DNA of 64,000 nucleotides from Phaseolus vulgaris (lineage: Eukaryota > Streptophyta > Magnoliopsida > Fabales > Fabaceae), in the NCBI RefSeq assembly GCF_000499845.2, contig NC_023759.2, positions 43,417,172 through 43,481,171 of the forward strand. The letters are read 5' to 3'. The notes under the pieces are model-generated. The model saw only the letters and a program-made list of their open reading frames with translations, made no database searches and was not told where the DNA came from. The translations under genes were made by a program, and so were the position numbers. Positions 1 through 13,869 of the stretch are shown here, piece by piece; position 1 is the first letter of the stretch; every line of letters starts with the position of its first letter.

Positions 1-568
<568 letters not shown>

Positions 569-577
569 AGACTAAAT

Positions 578-1595
578 GGTAATTTCTTCCTGCACCCCTA
601 CATTTATTTCCTGCAATCCCATAATGTCTTGCAAAGACAAAATTGTCTCTATTATTTTTTAAGAACCCTAAAATGGACTTAAACTTAAACTATTTTTTTC
701 TTCTTCGTTTGCCTCTCAACATCCCCCCGTTCATTCTCTTTCTTAACACCATCGTTCCATTTCTCTCTCAGCAGACTTCATTGCCTCTCCACGGACTCCA
801 TTCCTCTCTCAACGACACCATTCCATCTCGTGTTTCTATGGGTGGTTTAGGGTAGTGTCTCAAAAACTTGATGGAAGGAGGGTGATTTCTCTTGAAGGTA
901 AGTAAATTTTTTGTTTTTCGGATTTGCAGCTCCGTTTTTTCTTTGGATTTTCATTTCTGTAGTTCATATGTATCCGAACAATACCGTCCAATAGCTTTAT
1001 GGAATAGAGGATTCGTTTTTATTTTTTTGCATTCTGGATTATGGAATCCAGCAAAATTTCGGATTGGTGCTTTCGGTAAAAATTTTGGATCCACCAATCC
1101 GTAATTCAAAATATGCATTCCAGATTCAGAAATCCATAATTTAGAAAAAACATTCTGGATCCACCAATCCATAACAAAAATTAGGCTTCCGGATCAACAA
1201 TCCAGAAATCAACAATTTATACAAAATTTGCTTTCAAAACACCCCTCATTTGAAAAACAAAATGATTCAGTTATGGATTGATGAATCCGTAACACACTCT
1301 CAGATCCCGATTTCTGGTAACCATAAAAACGCCATAACCACCAATCCTCCTAAAAAACCTTAATTTTTACCTCTAGAAGCCAAACAAGACTTCAGCAACG
1401 CAACCCACTTCTCCACCTTGTTTCGCACGAGTAAAATAACTCTTCATCAACGTCTGAGATGAATGAAGAAGATGAACAGTGCCATATAAACTGAATCATG
1501 GTGCCTTTTTCAAATAAAACGTCAAGGCCAATTTTGAGATTTATTAAATTGTGGGGGTGCAGGAAGAAAAACATAGGGATCAGGAAGAAGAAGCA
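578..1595. mobile_element. Mutator-like non-autonomous TIR element (copy A1), with exact 9-base target-site duplication
   Basis: The element is flanked by the exact 9-mer AGACTAAAT at 569-577 and 1596-1604, the duplication length typical of Mutator-like transposons. Its ends are imperfect inverted repeats containing a doubled TTCCTGCACCCC motif (left 586-617; right complement 1552-1590). The interior, from about 1030 to 1340, is built of reiterated short words such as TGGATTnnnnAATCC around ATCCACCAATCC. The same internal order recurs in opposite orientation in the element at 28274-28810, so both belong to one family. No coding capacity is seen. The element ends about 210 bases upstream of the neighbouring start codon. 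Confidence 0.85.
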
Positions 1596-1604
1596 AGACT
1601 AAAT

Positions 1605-4100
1605 AAACACACTGTTTTTGTCAGCCAATGGTTTTTTGCATGATTGGCAAGGCATAGAAAACATAGTTTCTGACTTAGTATTTCTTTTGTCTTTCTTTTT
1701 AATTAGATGTGCATGAATATTGAGAAAAAGAAAGGAAAGAAAAATGAAAAGTGAATGAGAAACCCATTGTTTTCTGCTTTCACTTTCAAAGAAAACTCAA
1801 AATAGATACGAAGATATGATTGGTGGAAATATTTTGAAATTTTCAACCAATCATATAACACGATGTAACATTTCCTTGAAATATAAATGGGAACAAATGA
1901 AAACTTGATGTATCTTTTTTACAGTCACTGCATTCGCTCATTCTTATCAATAAACATGTAAATAAATATACTCTAATAATTCAAAAAGTGTTTATGAATT
2001 TTATATAAAGAGTACATGAAATCACACACACTTAAGATATTCAAGTTTAACTCCCAATAACAACATAATGTTGGTAGCTAAACTAGTTACACACAAAAAA
2101 CCAAAGTTAGACTCTTAAACAGCTTAAGACATTGGTGTATTTTACCAATAATTAAACTATTTTTGTGAGAAAAAAAAAGCAAATGCACGATATAATCTAT
2201 ATTGCTTATCATAAAAGAATTAAGTAAAACCTCTCATTTGATTATTATAAAAAAAATTGAGGGAGTATAATATTACTAAATATGCTCTATTATTAATTGA
2301 AATTTATTAAAAATAAAAAAATTTATTGCCTTATTCTGTATTTAATAAATAGTTTTCATGATATTTTAGATTTCAATAATCTTAAATGAAAAATATATAA
2401 CTAGAATAGTGTGCTGAAAAATAATTATAAATATTATTGTGTAATTTATTACGATCGAGCGATTTTCTTTGGCGTTGGAAGTGGTTAAACACGTAAAGAT
2501 TTTCGTGTGCCTAAAAGTGGGCTACATATATTTTTTCTTTCCTTTATGTCTTTGATTTATTTGATACTAGGTGGTTTTTTAACATTAATTTGATTTTGTT
2601 GGGATATTGAAGTTATTCTCTGTCAGGAATGTTTTTGCATGTGTTCAAACTTTTTAAGACCGAAAGTTCATGTTAAGTTTAACTTTATTTAATATTAGTT
2701 GAACCATTCTTTGAACGTGATTTTTTATTTATATAATACAACAGGAGGTTCATAACTTTTTCTTTCTCTTTTTTAAACATTAACAAATATTGAAAGAAAT
2801 TATTCAACAAAAGCTATATAATAATAATAATGACTACATTAAAATACATAAACTAATTAATATTTATTTTTTATGAATAACTAAAACTATTTAAAATTGA
2901 TCAAATATATATGGTTTTTAATTATTATTCTGAGGACAGTTCTTTCACGTTGATGTTACTTTTTCAGGATTAGTGTTAGATAAGGGACGTTGTTTGCAGA
3001 AGTAAATGAATCTTAGATTAGTAATTAGTGATAAAGTTGGTCTGACATTGTTTTTAAAAGGTGATTAGTTTAAGAAATAAGAAAAGGCAATCATAGGTTG
3101 ATGATAATTTGAAGAAGTTCATTAGCAATTTTATAGAAAAGTGGGAAGGCATATGGGGTAATTAATGTGATTAAACTTGGTCTTCACATTGGGGACCAAT
3201 TTTGGGTTCAATATTATGAAGGGAGCCATGGCCATGATTATGACACTCTTGATAACATATACTTATTTTTATTGAATACAAAAGAAAAGGGCCATTGTCG
3301 GTTAAAAGAAAAGGACAGAGGAAGAGAAGAGATAATTGTCGACATTATTTAGACTAATACATTTGGACATATATGGGTAAATTTCTGTATATGGTGAAAC
3401 AATGAAATCGTTTGATATCAAATTTTCCTTATCCAACAGACACAGATTAAGAAATTGTTGTCAAAAGCTGTCAAGAAAAATTTGGTGTGAATGGTTACAA
3501 CAGAGATTTGGCAATATAATGCACGTCCTTTTAACTTGAGAAAACTGAAAACAAACGTTGAACCATAATATACAAACCATGTTACCAAACATAACAATAA
3601 AATATTCCTTAGAAGGTGCTTTCACAAGGTAGTGGTCCTAGACGTATATGCTTGCCAAAACTAGCACTACATAATGCACAGTCAACTGTGTATATTATAG
3701 TCAATACCCAAGACTAGCTCTTTAATTTAAACAAGTTGACTGATACAAAGAAAGGAGCTTTTTCAAGACCTTATCCTCCCTTTTTTACTCTTTGGCTAAA
3801 GATGAAAACCTTTCCAAGTCCTCATGTACTACCACATTACTTTTTCCTCCATCTATCATTACATTGATTTCTTTCTTCATTTTCAAACATTTTGGATTTC
3901 AATGTTCAAAGAGGGAAGAGGATAACACATTATTCTGTCAATTCCTCCCCTTTTTATTCTGTTGCATATTGGAGGCATGTTCTCTTAAGGCAAAAGTAAA
4001 AAAATCATCTTTTTTATTTCCATGCATACCAACTTGTGAATTGAATCCTTGATTTCATTTTTAAGAAGCAAGTGTTTCAAGAAATAACAACACAAGAAGT
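1605..4100. other. Intergenic, AT-rich, no gene recognised
   Basis: I see only short unsupported reading frames, homopolymer tracts and AT-rich low-complexity sequence. A small less AT-rich patch (3140-3360) has a 61-codon frame without recognisable family features. Confidence 0.6.
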
Positions 4101-4560
4101 GGAGAAGGAATGGGAGGTGTTGGCTTGCAATGGCATGTTACAAATTTGAAGATATGAATACATGAGAAGTGATGACTACTACTACACAACCACTTAAAGG
4201 TTCATGAGATATCTCTGAAGCAATAGCCCCAAATGTACGAAGCAGTTGTTTCAACCACTGGCAATTGTTAGATGAGACCGGGGACCAAAGATGGCCATCA
4301 TATTGTCTTCAGATGCATGTGGCACATGACCCCTTTAACTTTTTCTTTGAATCCCATGTTGCCCCTGCCAACACATGGCACTGTCCCATTCGCTGGGAGA
4401 TAAAAGGGTCCTACAAACCTCACTCTCTTGGTCCAACTGATTTGAGGAATGCAACCATTTCTTTCCATTGCACTTCCACCCAAGAATTGGCCCCGGTCAC
4501 TCAGTACTGCTTGCTGGTCGAGTGAGTTAGTCTCTTGTTTGTTGTCTTTAGTTCTGTCAC
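4101..4560. other. Island of higher GC and complexity between the two minus-strand genes; possible non-coding transcript or regulatory block
   Basis: Base composition here is clearly richer in G and C than the flanks. Unbroken 86-codon (plus strand) and 61-codon (minus strand) frames overlap, but neither encodes a protein I recognise and they may simply reflect the composition. It lies 500-900 bases beyond the LOG stop codon, so a distal 3' UTR of LOG, an unannotated transcript or a conserved regulatory block are all possible. Confidence 0.25.
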
Positions 4561-5087
4561 TCTCCTAGCCCTCTCGAACTCAAAATCCAGTTACTTCAAG
4601 ACAGGCCTGCAACATTTCTGTCTCATTTTTGGTCCCATTCTTAATTATTAACACTTCCCAACATTTAAGTCCGACCATGGTTCTGTACACTACCTCCCAT
4701 CAACTCATGGACACTGTTCTTTGTGTATTCTTACTTAGTTACTTGCTTTAATCATCTATGCAAAATATATTCTAAACTCCTTTCACTCAAATTAAGAATA
4801 ATAACTGTATATGGAAAATGTGTTCATTCTCTTGGCCAGTCAAACGTAAAAATTAATTGGCATTGAGAAATAATAGTAAGTTCAGAAGCAGGTACTTACA
4901 ACTTCAAGAAAATCAAAGTTTCACAAGTAATAACAATAACTAATAAAGTAGTATCACATATTAAGGTCAATCCTGGTAATTTACACAAGAAATTAAAAGG
5001 ATAAAAGCAGAACAGCGATAAAAATATAACTTCTTCCAGCTTCAAAATTCTATATGGCTCATCTTCCGTGCACGTGAAGTAACCTAA
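4561..5087 (-). other. 3' flank of the LOG gene (3' UTR and downstream sequence)
   Basis: This segment follows the LOG stop codon in the sense of transcription. It is AT-rich and shows no reading frame of interest. The polyadenylation site cannot be fixed by eye. Confidence 0.4.
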
Positions 5088-8000
5088 CTACCTTGACATG
5101 TCATAATCTTGAGGGTATGCAAGCTGCTGTTCTATCTGCCAGCTCAACTTGGAAGCAACACCCTCATGACAGGGAACGTAATCCTGTGAATTAAACACAA
5201 AAATGTATATCACTTTCTTCTTTCATGTTACTCAACTACATAGTTTTGCACAAGAAAAGTTGATTACGTATACAATTGATAGAATAAGCTTGATGACATA
5301 AATGTGCATATCCTCGGATATCCGAGAAAAGTTTTGTTTTGTGCGTCTACAAATCTTTTATTTACCTATTTACATATACAGTATGAAACCAGAGAAACCT
5401 TTTGTTTTGATGTGACTTTTCCAATGAAATCTGAGAAAGTGGTTTTATATAAATAAAACAGTTGCTTCAAATTGTGAGAATCAAATTGAAAAGGGGTTGA
5501 ATAATAATGCACACAATGCTTCACTAGACTTTTCAAAATGAATATATGGCTGATTAAAAGGGTAAAAGTCAACATCTGTTTTATTTTAAACGATATGCAA
5601 ATATAGTTTTTTTAGTAAGGACATATTACCTCCAATTTCTTCACCAACTCCTTTGCTGTTGGTGCTGATACAATTATGTGACGAGCATTTGGACTGATAA
5701 ATCCCTCTTCCACGGCTTTGTCAATAAATGACAGCAAGGAATTAAAGTATCCATCAACATTTACTAATCCCACCTACAATTTTTGGAATGTCAAAACCAA
5801 CTAGGCTGCAAGAACCACGAAACTAAAGGAACATAAAATATTGATGATCAATTCAATTACCGGCTTGTCATGAATCCCAAGTTGTGCCCAGGTTATGACT
5901 TCAAGAAGCTCCTCTAGAGTCCCGTATCCTCCTGCATGTGATTTGTTTGCATGAGTTTCTTCAAGAATTGAAAGCACAAACACAGAATGAAAATAAGAAA
6001 AACAAAGTCAATTTGGAAGGGTTTAATTGAAAAGTGAAATCGTAATTTAATTAAATAATTTGAAAGCTGTATTTCAACTATTAGTTGTTTTTTGGTTTGA
6101 CTGTGGGATCTATGAATCCCCATGTCCAAGATTAACTAACCATGTTACGTGACTGTAGACTCTAGAATTTTAGTACTATACCAACTTCTTGTTCAAACAG
6201 AATCATTCATGGATTTCGCAGTGTGAAGGGAGAGTTCATGAGAGATCATGAATTGACCCTCCTGGGGAATCACTTTCGTACGAGGGATATCCCGAGATAG
6301 AGTGAATGACAGCATTGTCTTGGAGCGTCTCCTCTCTCTCTTTCCCTCTCTGTGTCACTAATTTTCAGCGTTCAATTATTCACTGAGGATGATAACAACG
6401 AGCAGTTAAAAAAGTCTTAGGAAAGGGTCAAGCATTATTCCGTGTCAGGTGCAGGTGCTAGTTGGAAACGTTATCTGGTGAAAGTTCTCCTGCTTTACTC
6501 TCCCTCTTGAACAAATAAGGCAAGTTTTGCAGAATCACGTCACGGTCCAAACCAAAGTTGAGGGGGAAAATGGTGTATTTATTCAACCTGAACCTAACCA
6601 CAGTAGCTCAGAGCCGCAGAAGCTCTAATTTTTAGTCCAAGATATATCAAGGGTTCATGAAAGGTCAACATCGCTTTCAGCCAGCTTTGAAGGGTTGCTC
6701 TCTCTAATCATGGCATTGGGATGTGGCATGAAAGTTGGTTTTGCAGCAGTGTCAATTGAATTGAATAAAAGAGGCACAAAAAAGATGGTTTGGTTAGAGA
6801 CAATTTTTTAAAACTACTAAATTCCTGTCCTATCCCCATACCACAATGTTTACTAAATAAGTGGACACTAGTCAACATTATCCATTACGTGTCGTGCCTT
6901 CCAAATCATCACACAAGTTTTTGACGCCTTGTCAAGTAGTATCCATTATTACGCGTGGTAAACACTTTAAAATTGTTTTGCCAAAAATGTTTAGCAAAGA
7001 AAAACACCAAAGCCAGTGTCAGTTTAAAAAGTTTGTAAACTTTTCTAGACAAAACCATTTTGCTCAAAAGCAACCCAAGTAGTCGTAACACCGAGAAATC
7101 AACGGGAAACATGTCGGTTAACTACCCTCCAAAGAATCATGCAGAGATATGGCCATTACTAAATACTATAACCACAAAAATAGTTTAAAATTCTCTTCCT
7201 ACATACTTTTATCAATCCTCTTAGTCACTGTATGAATAACTTGAATATCTAAAATATATTATTTAAAATACACACACACAATATTTGAGATATCAAACAC
7301 ATTTATTTTTTTTTATCTAATACTTCTTTTAAAAAATATTAACAAGATATAACATAACTAAAGTGAGTGGAGCACATCATGGTTTCAATTTTTTTCTTTT
7401 TTTGTTAGTGTATCTGATTCTAATGTGCAAACAAGTATATTCTCAGTCTAACCTGGTAAGGCAATAAAGGCATCTGAATGTTTGGCCATCTCTGCCTTCC
7501 TTTGGTGCATATCAGCAACAGCTTTTACTTCTCCCACCGTTTCACCAGTTAGCTGCAAAGGACCATCAAAACAAAGGAATCCAAGGAAAGAGAGCATTTA
7601 GTAATGATGAAAGTTGCAGGGATGGAAATCTGATACATTTAACCAATTTATGAAACTTTTTCCAGTGGAGTATTAGTGTACAAGACAACAACACAGGCAA
7701 GCATTGGTCGACAGAAACAGATTATTAAAAACAAAATGCAAAAATAGCTAAGTTTTCATTTTCAAAATTGACAACATTCTCGTGCAGGTTGTAATAGAAT
7801 GCATGAAAAGACTCCTTGATGAAGTTGAGAAACATATTAAATAAATAAATAAAAAACACAAGTAGGAATACTTTAAAGCTTAAAAGTATGAAGAAAAAAG
7901 GGGCTAAGCTTTTTCTACTGGGTGAATCAGATATACATACCTCTCGAGGCATGAGCGTCTTGGGAATAACTCTGCAAGAGACAATTACAAGACAAATATA

Positions 8001-8996
8001 GCATCAATGGTGAAAGAGACTAACAAAAAATACAGTGGTTACTCATTGACTATGAATCCTTGTTCTTGCCTTTTACCCAACAGCTTTGTGGGAAAAAAGA
8101 GAAAGGAGAATTAAAAAGAAACAAAAAAAAAAGAGTAAAACGGTGCGGGAAAAAGTGTGTATGTTACTTACCCAATGACATGGCGACCGCCATCATGAAC
8201 AGCTTGAGAAACCAAACCCATTAGACCAATGCTTCCCCCTCCATACACCAGATCGATGTTCCTTGAAACCTTCCAATATCATTCAAAATAATATTAGTCA
8301 CCCTAGAAATAGTAAACAATAATAGTGGTGGTTATGATTGTGTATGATCTAAAAAAAAGAGTAATGAATGACCCTATAGAAAACAATCCCCGAGAGTACA
8401 TTATTCACTGTTTGAAAATGCAAGACTGAAAGTAAAAGGCAAAATTATTCCTCAACGCTCAATCACTCAGCAGAGGACACTTGTTAACTCCGTACAGAGC
8501 TCAGTTCAGAGCCCCTGAACCAAAAGCTCAAGAGGCAAAAAAAAAAAACAATGGAGGCTTCAAGCTCTAAACGAAAACTACACTAAGTTTAACAGTTTCA
8601 GAATGCTTTTGAGGCTGCTGTCCGTGATGAAGAGACATCATCGCTTTCATTGCAAACATAACCAAGACACGGGATATGGTTTCAAGGGAATCAATAACCT
8701 TACCCAAATGAAAACGTTATAAAGAATGTGACCTTACACATGATGAAGTTCACACTGAGGCAAAATATTTAACACCCCATAAGAAAAATAAAGGAAAGAA
8801 AAGGTTTTGAAGATGTTGAGGAAAACAAAACAAAAGCATAATGTAGAGAAAAGGAAGACATGGATAACTAGCATACCAGTTCATTGCCGAGCTCAATGGC
8901 AGCATCTTGATAGCTACTCTTCTTGCCGGGGCTACTTCCACAGAACACACAAATCCTGTTGAACTTTGAAAGCGTTATCTCGCACCGTGTCTCCAT
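5088..8996 (-). CDS. LOG: Cytokinin riboside 5'-monophosphate phosphoribohydrolase (LONELY GUY, LOG family)
   Basis: The enzyme hydrolyses cytokinin nucleotides to the active free base plus ribose 5-phosphate in the cytosol and nucleus. Seven coding exons on the minus strand join in frame: 8877-8996, 8172-8269, 7941-7971, 7453-7552, 5861-5931, 5630-5773 and 5088-5183, all with GT-AG borders, giving 219 residues, the normal family length. The Rossmann-type core shows RICVFCGSS (14-22), [10 protein letters not shown] (49-58) and the diagnostic PGGYGTLEE (116-124), which holds the conserved Glu of the active site. The start is supported by an in-frame TAA two codons upstream. The product is closest, from memory, to the LOG1/LOG3 group; the paralogue number is not assigned. 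Intron 4 (5932-7452, 1.5 kb) is unusually long compared with the other introns, but I see no clear transposon in it. Confidence 0.96.
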
Positions 8997-9262
8997 TTGT
9001 TAGTTGTAAGGAAGATAGTTAGTTATATATTATAAGTTTCAGAGTCACAGAAAGATTTAGTAATGTTTGTGAAACAAAAGAGTGTCACAAAATCCAAATT
9101 CTGTTCCTAACAGTATCTTCCCCTGTTTCAAGTTGTTAGAAAGAAGTGTAAGTGTGAGTGAAGCAGTAACCACAATAACAAGATTACACTCTATGAGAAG
9201 AAAAGAGAATTTAGGAGAAGACTCTGTGCTTGCTTGGCTACTACTCTTAGAACTCTCATGCC

Positions 9263-9270
9263 TTTATATA
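9263..9270 (-). promoter_or_regulatory. Probable TATA box of the LOG gene
   Basis: TATATAAA is read on the minus strand about 270 bases upstream of the LOG start codon, which leaves room for a leader of about 240 bases. The surrounding sequence is less AT-rich than the distal spacer. The motif is visible; promoter function is inferred. Confidence 0.45.
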
Positions 9271-9399
9271 AAACCATGTTGGTCTTCGCACGTGACCGCC
9301 TTAGCAGTTGGCACGCGCGCACTTCTACTCTCCCGCTCCCAATCTCTATTTCTGCTTTGCTTCCTAATTAATATCTGCAGAAAATAGTAACTATTTTTC

Positions 9400-11640
9400 C
9401 CCAACTATATCTTCATACCAATTTTTTTAACACACTATTGCTACCAGAAAATATTAACTAACAGCTCTAAAATTAATTCACAATCAGTACTCCTTATTAA
9501 ATTTTAAGTTTAGTATAGAAATATATGTTACGACTTTTACCTGTGTTAATTTTTAAAATAACTATACCTAAAAATAAGGTGATTTCTAATTAATTATTGG
9601 TGTAAAAATATTATATATTCGTAATGTACAGAATTACACTGGTAATTAATACGAATTACAAATAAAATAATGTCATATTAGAAATTTTCATTTTAATAGA
9701 TAGAAAATAACTTGACCTCTCTCTCTGTGTAATGGTTGATTTTTTTTTTTCATTTCTAGTAAAATACACAATAATTTTTTCATTGTTAATGCTTGTTTGT
9801 TCAAGAATGGAATGGTACTTTTCTCCATTGGCATAAAATAAACTTAAATTGTGATCACATATTTAAGATAATTTATAGTTGGTTAAGGTGCATTATTTAT
9901 ATATATTGATATGTATTAAAGTTAAACTTATTGAAAAATAAGTTTAAATAATTTAACTCATATTGAGATATATACATATTGTATGTGGATTTAGATATTT
10001 GTTGATGGTTTGATACTGCATTAGATATTATATTAAGAAATGAGTTTGTGAATTAAGAATTGTTTTCACTTGTAAAATGAAAATTGTGTTTTTATTATAG
10101 TATTGTACCTTTTTATTCAACTTTATACATGAATGAGGAGAACATTGAGAATTGAAAGATAAGTGACAAGTATAGATGAGAGAAGAAAGAGATAAATAAG
10201 TATAATAGAGATGAGAGGAAATATTTTCTTAGGTAATGTTAGTGATAAATATGTATAAATTATATATATATGAAAGGAAGTTATATCTTCATGTACTAAA
10301 AATAATTATAATTAATGAAAATAAAATCAAACTAAATTTGTTGACCTCTTCTGATTTTAATATATTGTTTGTTTTAATGAAAATAGAGAATAAGACTATC
10401 AGGAAAATGATAAAAATTAAAAATATAACTTGCTAAGATTTATTGAAGAGGAAAAATAAAAGAAAGGAAAGGGAAACTCTGTTTTGTCTTCCTAAATTGG
10501 AATGAAACAGTAGGGAGTATTTATGTTTAAATTTTTAAAAATAAAAAATAATAATAATTTTTATGTTAATAAGTTATTTTGTCAGTCATTTTTATAGGAG
10601 AAATAAAATGTTGAATATGGTTTGGTGACAGGCGTTAATTAGCGTAGATTTGTTTATTGTTGAATCTGCAGAAAGGGTCTGTTGTAGAAAGTAAGTTGTT
10701 CCAAAAGTGACATGTGTTGGATTTTTACGTCAATTTTTATGGGGAGGACCATACCTATGTGGTTCCAAGTCTACAAGTAGTGGAGATGGCAATTTGAGGT
10801 CTAATTTCTCCCAGGACACAACTCCAGGACATGTTGCCCTTATCTCTTTCTTAAATCATTTCCATCTTCTTCTTTTGGATTCATGAGAATCATTGAGCTC
10901 CACCACCTGAAATTTGATCATGCGGGTAGTCTGAGTTTTTGGACCTGTAATGTGAACCTAGAGAACCCAGGCTTATCCAAGAAAATAAGGTGTCACGAGT
11001 CTTATTAGTGTCAATTATTACCATGACCAACATTGCCATTTTGCTTCCCCTCCCACCCCTGACACTTTTTATGCTTTGCATTGATTTAGTCCTTGCCCAA
11101 AAGGGTTGAAATCATTTAGCTGCCCTTTATCTATAAGGGAACTGCATCAACCAACAAAGTCATCCCTCCATAACTTTTCAACCAACCAAAGTAACAATGC
11201 TTGCTTAACTAATGAGAACAAAACCTCTCCCTAACCACTAAAACACTTTAAAACCATTAATAATTCTTCCTTGGAAAGAAAAGCATAGTGGGAACTCACT
11301 GTCTTTGCTTTACCCCTACAAGGCCACAATGAAAAATGACATACAATTCTTACTACCCTTGTGCCTTTGATTAGGTTCACCTCCTAAAATGGAAAAAGGG
11401 TCTCCATCAAATCAAAGAAAATAATTTTTTGTAACAAGAAAAGTTGAGTCTGCCATCAAAATAAAACGTGAGTTGCCACAATTTATTAATCGCACCAGTG
11501 GACACTGCTGTCAGATTTTCTTATTTAGTCTGTGCAGGAAATTTTTTATACTGAGCAAAGAGTTATGGGTAATAGAAAAGGTTAGTGTAGATTGTGCTCC
11601 CATTGTGCATTGATGATTGAGAAAAAACATGTGGGTAGTA
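9400..11640. other. Intergenic, AT-rich, no gene recognised
   Basis: The first 1.2 kb is very AT-rich. From about 10620 to 11640 the sequence is more complex and contains runs such as cttctccc and ccctcccacccc, but there is no reading frame longer than about 65 codons and no known RNA gene that I can recognise. It could be distal promoter sequence. Confidence 0.5.
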
Positions 11641-11960
11641 GTGTCTAATATATATATCACCTTGCCCTCATCCACCTTCACCTTCCCTTACTCGATACTC
11701 TTGTTGTAAGTATAGGAAACATTTGATTTTTATTTTACACGCTCCTTTCCATTCCCCCATATCCCTACTCCCTCAACTCTTCAAGCATATTGTCCTCAAG
11801 CCCATCATTCATCTTTCTACTCATTGCATCTTGTCTTCTCTACTCCTAAACCTAACTCTCCAAACTCCACTACACCTGGTTGCATAGAATCTACATGAAC
11901 ATTCTTTTAGGACTAGTCTTAATCAACTTCATACATTGGTAATCTTTTCTGTAAAATATA
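11641..11960 (+). promoter_or_regulatory. Promoter-like block with a TATA stretch followed by a pyrimidine-rich leader, no coding sequence downstream
   Basis: TATATATATCACC (11650-11662) is followed by about 220 bases very rich in C and T, including CCACCTTCACCTTCCC, which resembles the core promoter and 5' leader of plant genes. A splice-donor-like GTAAT occurs near 11939. No substantial open frame follows within 700 bases, so if it is transcribed the product would be non-coding or the gene has decayed. This is inferred from composition only. Confidence 0.25.
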
Positions 11961-13085
11961 AATTATGTTTTTGGTGTCTGCATTCAAACTTTAAACGTTT
12001 TTTTAAATTATGATGTGTGATGTGTTAGGCTTAGTTAGTCTATCTGAATTGATGGACCCTCTGATTGATTGCTGACATTTTGTTTATATCTGATTTACCA
12101 GGATTATTAGAACTGAACTCATGCCTTTAAGCAAAGGTTATTATAGTAGTTTGAGTTCCAATCCCCAAATAGCCTTTTTGGCTGTTGTGGTTTAGCTTTA
12201 TTGACAACTCTGTTTTGTCTACTTTTATTGTCTTCACCTATGTTTAGATATTATAAACTCATAATCACTCTCTTAATGGGGGATTGAGCTTATGTATAAA
12301 AATTGATGTGAAACTCCTGCATGCTCGCACGCGTATGTTACAACATGTTTTTGCGTGTTAGTGAGTTTACTGGTTGTCTTACTATGGTAGTGTCATGATA
12401 CTGGTATAGAAATATGCTTCACCTTAATGTCATAAAATGAAAACTATTCCAGTTTGGAACTGTCACCCTGGACTTGGTTTGATTATGGTAGATTCACAGG
12501 AATTCAATGCACACATATACTTGCAATTTTCTGAAATACTTCCCACTACACAAGTTGAGGTTTTGGTCTCTGCAAGTCCTTCTGTTCAAGTTATTAACCA
12601 ATCATGTAAATGTAATAATATCATATAAAAATTCAAATAAACATGTTAATAAAGATATTTATATTTAGAGTTAAATTTAAATATATACAAAGTTCTTATT
12701 ATTACTATTATTAATTTAATTAGTATCATTAAATTTATATTTCATTTATGGGTATTTTCAAAATAATGTTTATTATTAATGAGATATAAATTATTTTTAT
12801 ATATTTTTTGTTAATTTTAATGTTCTTAATTTCTCTCATCGTTCATACATTTACTGTTTTTACTTTTATTAATATAATCATATTTGGTAGAATATAAAAA
12901 AAATAGTGTGAGTTTATGTTGTAGTATGAGATTGTAATTAATAGGAACTATTATTTGGTGAGCTTAAAAAATGCCATGTCGGGGCTAAGATTTAAAAAAT
13001 GTGCAACCAATTAATATGAAATATCTTTCAATTTATCTAAAAAGTTTTGGATTCATCTCTCAATGTATATATATCCTTTAAAGAA
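11961..13085. other. Intergenic, AT-rich, no gene recognised
   Basis: Short frames only. The distal 450 bases are extreme AT-rich sequence leading into the En/Spm-like block. Confidence 0.5.
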
Positions 13086-13089
13086 ATCT

Positions 13090-13650
13090 TTTAAATGTAA
13101 AGTAAAAAAATAATATTTTACTATAAAAAAAAACACTTTTAACACAACAAAAATTGATTCCTAAAAGTAATAAAATTGGTCGTTAACTTCATTTCCAATC
13201 AAAATAACTAGTAAATAAAGATGAAAGCGAAAAATCTAGTCACAAAATACTTAGAGATTGACTGATAAATTGATCATATTTTGTCGCACAAAGTTTGGTC
13301 ACCACAATTCTAAGAGATCAAATTAGCGACTAATTTTTCCATAAAAAATTGGTGGCTAAATCCACCGTTAAAGTAAAAGGAGATAATGATCACTGTTTTT
13401 GATTGTTAATATATTGAAATAATTAATTTAAATAAAATAAATTTTGGTGACAAAATTGGAGATATAAGAACCAAATTTATTTTGGTAACTAAATATTTTT
13501 TTTAATTATAGTGATTGATCCTACTTTAGTTGTTAAATGTTGGGTTGATCATTTATAACGACCAAACCCACTTTTGTTTGGTCACTAATGAATGACTTTG
13601 TAGATTTAGTCACCAAATCGTTTTCGATGGCTATTTAATATATTATTAAT
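13090..13650. repeat. Subterminal-repeat-like block, probably the end of a decayed En/Spm (CACTA) element
   Basis: Short degenerate words of the type TTTGGTCACTAA, TTAGTCACCAAATCG, TTGGTGGCTAAATCC and TTGGTCGTTAA occur in both orientations throughout the block. Arrays of short inverted and direct words of this kind are characteristic of the subterminal regions of plant CACTA elements. It lies immediately next to a transposase relic of the same superfamily, which supports the reading. The exact outer end and target duplication were not found. Confidence 0.45.
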
Positions 13651-13869
13651 ATCCATTTTAAATGGTATTTTAATTTATTTATAAATAATTTTCAAACTTT
13701 TTATAAATACTCAAAATTCAATCAAGTTAAACAAAAAATGAATTCCAATACATAATTTAGGAAAGAGGTATATACAAATTAAAAGTAAACCATATTCCAT
13801 AACACAAATTATTGTAAAAAAGTTAAAAGAGTCAAATCTATTACGCAATTTAGCATACAACTAATCTTC

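Noticed and set aside
3792..4052. 86-codon plus-strand frame upstream of the GC island
   Set aside because: Phe/Cys-rich, low-complexity translation of T-rich DNA without a recognisable domain or gene signals.
9082..9387. 101-codon plus-strand frame antisense to the LOG leader
   Set aside because: It overlaps the LOG promoter and leader on the other strand and has no family features.
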